A stretch of DNA of 64,000 nucleotides from Planctomycetaceae bacterium (GTDB lineage Bacteria > Planctomycetota > Phycisphaerae > SM23-33). Every line of letters begins with the position of its first letter. Within the stretch, counting starts at the first letter, position 1. Both the position numbers and the translations under genes were made by a program. The DNA is taken from assembly GCA_039680605.1 (NCBI GenBank), contig JBDKTA010000044.1, forward strand, positions 1-64,000. The letters run 5' to 3'. This document shows positions 59,186 to 64,000 of the stretch, piece by piece. The notes beneath the pieces are model-generated. The model searched no databases and was not told where the DNA came from. It saw nothing but the letters and a program-made list of their open reading frames with translations.

Positions 59186-60946
59186 ATGAAACCTGCAGTC
59201 CCGGGGCGCTGGCGGCTGGAAGCGGCCTTTGCAGCCGTGGTGGTCGCGCTGGTGGGACTGGCCTGCGCCCAGGCGACGCTGGTTCACAGCGGCAAGGAAA
59301 ACGCCGAGGCCCGCATCCGCGTGCAGCAGACCATGACCGTGCCGTTGCCCGGGCGTCCGGGGACCATTCTGGCCCGCCAGCGCACGCGGTACGCCACGGT
59401 GGCCTCGAGCCATCTCGTCGGCGGCGTGTACGTCGACGCCCGCATGATCGACGAAAGCCAGTCTGACGAAGTCGCCATCGGCATCGGCAAAGCCGTCGGC
59501 CTGTCCGCCCAGGACCGCATGTATTTCGTTCCGGCCGTTCAAGACAAGATTCTTCGCCGCCGCGATTCGGGCTATGTGCGTGTCATCAAGGCCGCCGACG
59601 AGCAGCAGATTCAGAATGTCCAGCGGCTCAAGATGCCTTCGGTCGGGATCGACTATCACTGGCAGCGGGAGTACCCCAACGGGTCGCTGGCGGCGGCGGT
59701 GCTGGGGTTCCGCCGCCCCAACGGCGAGCCCGGCGGCGGGGCTGAACTGTTCTTTCGCCAAAGCCTCCAGCCCACCGACGGCGAAAAGGTCATGCAGACC
59801 GACGCGCGGCGCCGGGCGATCTGGCTCGACGCCTCCAGGAGCAGCCCGCCGCGCGACGGGTACAACGTGTTCCTGAGCATCGACCTGTCGATGCAGGCGA
59901 TCATGGAAAAAGCGTTGGCCGAGGCGGTCGAGACCTACGGCGCCAAGTGGGGCAGCGGCCTGATCGTCGATCCCTGGACCGGGCAGGTGCTGGCGATGGC
60001 GTCGGTGCCGACGTTCGATCCGTCGTCCTACCAGAATGCCTCGGATGACAGCCGGATCAATCGCTGCATCAGCATGCCCGTCGAGATGGGCAGCGCCATC
60101 AAGCCGCTCTTCGCCGCCGCGGCAGTCGAGCAGGGCCTGGTGAATTACCAGACCCTGATCAACTGCGAGGACGGCCACTACCGCGCCCCGCGGGGGGGAA
60201 CCATCACCGATCACGGGCAGAGCTATCAAATGCTCAGCGTGTCGGACATCATCAAGCACTCCAGCAACATCGGGATGGCCAAGATCGGCGAGATGATGGG
60301 CAACCGCCGCCTCTTCGAGTGGGCCACGGCCTTCGGTCTGGCCGACCGCACGGGCATTCCGCTGCCCGGCGAGAGCGGCGGAATCGTCCGTCCGTTGCGC
60401 AAATGGGATGGCTACAGCACCCGCCGCGTGCCGTTCGGGCAGGAAATTTCGACGACCCCGCTGCAGCTTGCGATGGCCTTCAGCGCCTTGTCCAACGGCG
60501 GGCTGCTGCTGGAACCGCAGCTTGTCGATTACATCGCCCGTCCCGACGGAACGGTGATTCACCGCGGCAGACCCAAGGTGGTGCGGCGCGTGATTTCCCC
60601 GGCCACCGCGGCCGCCACCGTCCAGGCCATGCGCGGCGTCGTCGAGGCGGGCACGGCCAAGGAATATCCCCTCGACGGGTGGACCAGCTTCGGCAAAACG
60701 GGAACCGCTCAGATCCCCGGACGGACGGGGTATCAGGAGGGGGCGTACGTCGCCAGCTATATCGCCGGCGCCCCGGCCGATCGCCCGCGGGTCGTGTGCC
60801 TGATTTCGGTCTATTGGCCCGACCCGGCAAAAGGGTATTATGGGGGCAAGGTGGCCGCGCCCTATGTCAGGCAGGTGCTTGAACAGACCCTGGCCTATTT
60901 GAATGTGCCCCCCGACGCGCCGGCCGCCGTATTAGTAGCTCGATAA
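59186..60946 (+). CDS. ftsI: Class B penicillin-binding protein (FtsI-like transpeptidase)
   Basis: This 586-aa protein is a class B PBP. After one transmembrane helix (about 13-30), a pedestal domain follows, then the transpeptidase domain with S303-x-x-K306 (GSAIKP), S359-S-N361 (HSSN) and K504-T-G (FGKTGTA). It crosslinks peptidoglycan at the septum. The SxxK is preceded by MPVEM rather than the usual EPGS, a minor difference. Position in the dcw cluster supports FtsI. Confidence 0.92.
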   Translation: MKPAVPGRWRLEAAFAAVVVALVGLACAQATLVHSGKENAEARIRVQQTMTVPLPGRPGTILARQRTRYATVASSHLVGGVYVDARMIDESQSDEVAIGIGKAVGLSAQDRMYFVPAVQDKILRRRDSGYVRVIKAADEQQIQNVQRLKMPSVGIDYHWQREYPNGSLAAAVLGFRRPNGEPGGGAELFFRQSLQPTDGEKVMQTDARRRAIWLDASRSSPPRDGYNVFLSIDLSMQAIMEKALAEAVETYGAKWGSGLIVDPWTGQVLAMASVPTFDPSSYQNASDDSRINRCISMPVEMGSAIKPLFAAAAVEQGLVNYQTLINCEDGHYRAPRGGTITDHGQSYQMLSVSDIIKHSSNIGMAKIGEMMGNRRLFEWATAFGLADRTGIPLPGESGGIVRPLRKWDGYSTRRVPFGQEISTTPLQLAMAFSALSNGGLLLEPQLVDYIARPDGTVIHRGRPKVVRRVISPATAAATVQAMRGVVEAGTAKEYPLDGWTSFGKTGTAQIPGRTGYQEGAYVASYIAGAPADRPRVVCLISVYWPDPAKGYYGGKVAAPYVRQVLEQTLAYLNVPPDAPAAVLVAR

Positions 60947-60960
60947 CTGGACCGACGGCT

Positions 60961-62430
60961 ATGCGTTTTTCTGAGCTTCTGAAATCGTCCCGGATCCCGC
61001 ACACGCGCCATGGGCGCGACGTCGAGGTCGCCGATCTTACCGACGACTCCCGCCAGTGCCACGGCGGTTCGTGTTTCATCGCCGTGCGGGGCACTGCCGC
61101 CGACGGGCACAAGTTCATCGCCGCCGCCGTCGCCGCCGGATGCGCCGCCATCGTCTGCCAGGACCCCGCCGCCGTGCCCGCCGGCATGCCCCATGCCATC
61201 GTCGGCGAAAGCCACCTGGCGCTGGGGCATCTGGCGCAGGCGTTTCTGGCCTGGCCCGCGCGCAAGCTCACCGCCGTCGGCGTCACCGGAACCAACGGCA
61301 AGACCACCGTCACGTGCCTGCTCGAGGGCATCCTGCAGGCCGGCGGTCAGCGGGTGGGGCGCTTGGGAACGATCGGCTACAGCACGGGGCTGCGGTTTAT
61401 CCCCGCCCCGACCACCACGCCCAGCCCGCTCATGCTCGCCCAGGCCTGCGACGAGATGGTCCGATGCGGCTGCCAGTACCTGGTCATGGAGGTCTCGTCG
61501 CACGCCCTGGCGCAGGATCGGGCGGCCGGAATCGCCTTCCGCACCGGCGTGTTCACCAACCTCACCGGCGACCATCTGGACTACCACGGAACGATGGAGG
61601 CCTACGCCGCCGCCAAGCGCAGGCTCTTCGAGCAGCTCGACGCGACCGCCACGGCAGTGCTCAATCGCGACGACCCCTCGGCCGACGCTCTTGCGGATGC
61701 GGCACCGGGGCGGGTAATGTGGTATGGTTTGAGTTCAGCCGCCGACCTCTACGCCAAGATTCTGCGGCTCGATGAGACCGGCGGGGAGTTTGATCTGATT
61801 GAAGCCGGCCAGTCGGTGCGGATCCGCACGCCGCTGATCGGTCGCCACAACGTTTCCAACAGCGTGGCGGCCGCCGCCGCGGCGCGGAGCCTGGGCGTGG
61901 AGATGGACACCATCGCCCAGGGGCTCCAGCAGGTGTCGCTGGTGCGCGGGCGGCTGGAACGGGTGCCGGCAGATGCGCCCTTTGAGGTGTTTGTGGATTA
62001 CGCTCATACCGATGACGCGCTGGCCAACGTGCTGGGGGCACTGCGCCCGATCACCAGCGGGCGCATTATCGTCGTGTTCGGTTGCGGCGGCGATCGCGAC
62101 CGCACCAAGCGACCCCGGATGGCGGCGGTGGCCCAGAGCATGGCCGACCGCGTGGTGGTCACCTCCGACAACCCCCGCGGCGAAGAGCCCGCCGCGATCA
62201 TCGACGAGATCATGACGGGCTTTGGTCCCGACGCCGCCGAGAAGGTCGAGGTCGAGAGCGACCGGCGATCGGCGATCGCCCTGGCGATCTCGCGGGCCGG
62301 CAAGGGCGATGTGGTGCTCATCGCCGGCAAGGGGCACGAGTGCGAGCAGATTATCGGCAAGCGGAGAGTTCACTTTGACGACGTCGAGGTGGCCCGCCAG
62401 CTTCTTGCCCAGAGGGACAAGGCGCCATGA
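60961..62430 (+). CDS. murE: UDP-MurNAc-tripeptide synthetase MurE
   Basis: This 489-aa ligase has the ATP-binding GTNGKTT at 110-116, TTTPSPLMLAQ, EVSSHALAQDR and DYAHTDDAL. The DNPR at 403-406 is the signature for meso-diaminopimelate, so the third residue of the stem peptide should be DAP. It acts in the cytoplasm. The start follows the ftsI stop by 14 bases. The stop overlaps murF by 4 bases (ATGA). Confidence 0.97.
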   Translation: MRFSELLKSSRIPHTRHGRDVEVADLTDDSRQCHGGSCFIAVRGTAADGHKFIAAAVAAGCAAIVCQDPAAVPAGMPHAIVGESHLALGHLAQAFLAWPARKLTAVGVTGTNGKTTVTCLLEGILQAGGQRVGRLGTIGYSTGLRFIPAPTTTPSPLMLAQACDEMVRCGCQYLVMEVSSHALAQDRAAGIAFRTGVFTNLTGDHLDYHGTMEAYAAAKRRLFEQLDATATAVLNRDDPSADALADAAPGRVMWYGLSSAADLYAKILRLDETGGEFDLIEAGQSVRIRTPLIGRHNVSNSVAAAAAARSLGVEMDTIAQGLQQVSLVRGRLERVPADAPFEVFVDYAHTDDALANVLGALRPITSGRIIVVFGCGGDRDRTKRPRMAAVAQSMADRVVVTSDNPRGEEPAAIIDEIMTGFGPDAAEKVEVESDRRSAIALAISRAGKGDVVLIAGKGHECEQIIGKRRVHFDDVEVARQLLAQRDKAP

Positions 62431-63857
62431 AACCGTTGTTGGGCGAGGAAATTCAACGCGCCGTCCACGGACGATGGTTGACCCGCGGCGCCTCCGAGAA
62501 AATCCTCGGCGTCAGCATCGACTCCCGAACCGCCCGCGCGGGCGAGCTCTTCATCGCCATCGTCGGAAAGAACCACGACGGCCATTCCCACCTGGCAGCG
62601 GCGGCCGACGCCGGATGCACCGCGGCGATTATCTCAAAGGACTACCGCCCCTCGGCGAAGATCCTGCAGCGCTTTGGCGTGGGCGTCCTGGCGGTCGATG
62701 ACACCACGACCGCTTTGGGCGATCTGGCCGCTTTCTACCGCCGCCACGTTTCGGCGGCGGTGGTGGCTGTCACCGGTTCCAACGGCAAGAGCACCGTCCG
62801 GCGGATGATCCACCACATTCTCTCCAAGCGACTGACCGGTTCGTGTGGGCTCAAGAACCACAACAACCACATCGGCGTGCCGCTGACGCTGCTGGCCGTC
62901 GAGCCCAAAGACGACTTCGTCGTCAGCGAGATGGGCACCAGCAGCCACGGCGAAATCGCCCGCCTCTCGCAGATCGGCCAGCCCAACGTGGCCGTCATCA
63001 CCTCCGTCAGCCCCAGCCACCTCGAAGGCCTGGGCAGCGTCACGCACGTGGCGGTGGAGAAGGCGGCGCTGCTGACGCACCTGGCCGCCCGCGGCCTGGC
63101 GATCGTCAATGCCGACAGCAAAGAACTCGACCGCGCGCTGTCCAACTACAAGTGCAACGTGATCCGCTTCGGCGCCTCGGCGGGGGCGTCGCTGCGACTG
63201 ACGAATTACACCCCCTGCGGCACGGGGCAGGAGTTCGTCATCAACAACCGCCTCAAGGTGACCCTGTGCGTCTGCGGCAGGCACAACGCCTTGAATGCCC
63301 TGGCTGCCATCGCCGTGGCGCAGCGCTTCGGGTTCGCCCAGGGCGAGGCCGCCAAGGCCCTGGCCGACTACCAGGGCATGGAGATGCGCCTGCAGTTCGT
63401 GGACCTGGGCCACTCGACGCTGATCAACGACGCCTACAACGCCAACCCCGCCAGCATGCTGGCGGCGGCGGACGTGCTGGCCGACAGCGCCGGGCGCCGC
63501 CGCGTGATGATCGCCGGCGACATGCTCGAACTGGGCGGAAAGTCCCAGTCGTTCCATGAAGACGTCGGACGCAAGCTGGCCCAGTTGAAGATCGACCTGC
63601 TCATCGGCGCCGGTCCGCTGGGCGCCCGGATGGCCGCGGCGGCGGCGGAGGCGGGTTTGGCCGCCGAAGCCTTCAAAAGCCCCGAGCACCTCGCCGATCA
63701 CCTCGGCGCCCTGCTGCAGCGGGGCGACACGATCCTGATCAAAGGCTCGCGCGGCGCGCAGATGGAGCGGTTGATCGAGCCCATTGCCGCGGCCCTGGCG
63801 GGCGCCCCGGACACGCTGCGCGCCCGCAAGGGGCGGGCGAAGGACGGCGCCAAGTGA
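62427..63857 (+). CDS. murF: UDP-MurNAc-tripeptide--D-Ala-D-Ala ligase MurF
   Basis: This 476-aa ligase has the ATP-binding GSNGKST at 117-123, KNHNNHIGVPLTLL, EMGTSSHGEI and INDAYNANPASM. It adds D-Ala-D-Ala to the stem peptide. The front domain has SIDSRTARAGELFIA. It overlaps murE (ATGA) and mraY (GTGA), so the three are translationally coupled. Confidence 0.97.
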   Translation: MKPLLGEEIQRAVHGRWLTRGASEKILGVSIDSRTARAGELFIAIVGKNHDGHSHLAAAADAGCTAAIISKDYRPSAKILQRFGVGVLAVDDTTTALGDLAAFYRRHVSAAVVAVTGSNGKSTVRRMIHHILSKRLTGSCGLKNHNNHIGVPLTLLAVEPKDDFVVSEMGTSSHGEIARLSQIGQPNVAVITSVSPSHLEGLGSVTHVAVEKAALLTHLAARGLAIVNADSKELDRALSNYKCNVIRFGASAGASLRLTNYTPCGTGQEFVINNRLKVTLCVCGRHNALNALAAIAVAQRFGFAQGEAAKALADYQGMEMRLQFVDLGHSTLINDAYNANPASMLAAADVLADSAGRRRVMIAGDMLELGGKSQSFHEDVGRKLAQLKIDLLIGAGPLGARMAAAAAEAGLAAEAFKSPEHLADHLGALLQRGDTILIKGSRGAQMERLIEPIAAALAGAPDTLRARKGRAKDGAK

Positions 63858-64000
63858 TCTACTGGCTCTTCCTATCGCCCAAGAACGAAGCCCTCCTGCT
63901 GCGTCTGGCGGGGGCGGGGGTCTTGAGTTTCCTGCTGGTGGTGCTGCTGGCGCCGCGCGTCATCCGCCTGCTGGTGCGCTACAAGGTGGGCGACCGCCCG
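63854..64000 (+). CDS. mraY: Phospho-MurNAc-pentapeptide transferase MraY, N-terminal part
   Basis: The GTG at 63854 overlaps the murF stop by 4 bases. The visible 49 codons start with IYWLFL, a transmembrane helix (VLSFLLVVLLAPRVI) and YKVGDRP, which is the usual N-terminus of MraY. The product would transfer phospho-MurNAc-pentapeptide to undecaprenyl phosphate (lipid I). The gene runs off the window end. Confidence 0.9.
   Translation, partial: MIYWLFLSPKNEALLLRLAGAGVLSFLLVVLLAPRVIRLLVRYKVGDRP

Overview
The window looks like a chromosomal segment of a GC-rich planctomycete, most likely of the class Phycisphaerae. This is an inference from several signs: a PEP-CTERM protein with a VPEPATMSLLALGG-type tail, giant PQQ-like beta-propeller proteins, many glycoside hydrolases, a eukaryote-type (GT3) glycogen synthase, sigma factors with a planctomycete-style N-terminal segment, and many short palindromic intergenic repeats. 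A dcw cluster with MurE carrying DNPR (the meso-diaminopimelate signature) argues for a genuine peptidoglycan wall.

Layout. 1-116 is the tail of an IS630-type transposase. 256-8105 holds a secreted beta-propeller giant, a baeRF-type release-factor homologue divergent from a NarL-type response regulator, a HicB-like small protein, a sigma-70 factor and a ferredoxin. 8249-16883 holds a GH2 hydrolase, a chagasin-like inhibitor, a purple-acid-phosphatase-like protein that has lost its metal-ligand aspartates, a PHP-domain lipoprotein and a B12/radical-SAM protein. After tRNA-Arg(CCG) come an MDR reductase, a UVR-domain protein plus ThiC, a lipoprotein, a methyltransferase, and a thioredoxin plus GT3 glycogen synthase pair. 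25510-36339 holds the PEP-CTERM protein, a second beta-propeller giant fused to a GH29-like domain, a second radical-SAM protein, an MNT/HEPN toxin-antitoxin pair and a GH3 glucosidase. 36454-45717 holds a 3'-phosphonucleotidase-type phosphatase, a fucose/arabinose-isomerase-like protein, a SpoIIE phosphatase, Maf plus DUF192, a small coiled-coil gene with its own promoter and terminator, LexA with an overlapping unknown ORF, and a LamG protein.

46259-50162 is a distinct accessory block on the minus strand: dinD, an HNH nuclease with a possible phosphorothioate-sensing N-terminus, and a protein joining a PD-(D/E)XK nuclease to a DUF2075 helicase. It is followed by a 63-bp tandem array. This block is the best candidate for an undescribed DNA-defence or DNA-damage module. 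50771-55647 holds DUF72, GH130 plus a GT4 glycosyltransferase, a D-lyxose-isomerase-type cupin between direct repeats, and VapBC. 56260-64000 is the start of the dcw cluster: a promoter overlain by three in-phase MraZ boxes, then mraZ, a small ORF, rsmH, a membrane LysM protein, an ftsL-like gene, a class B PBP, murE, murF and the start of mraY.

The most unusual genome-scale signal is a set of palindromic intergenic repeat families. Several abut or supply the stop codons of neighbouring genes, and some encode the last residues of those proteins.
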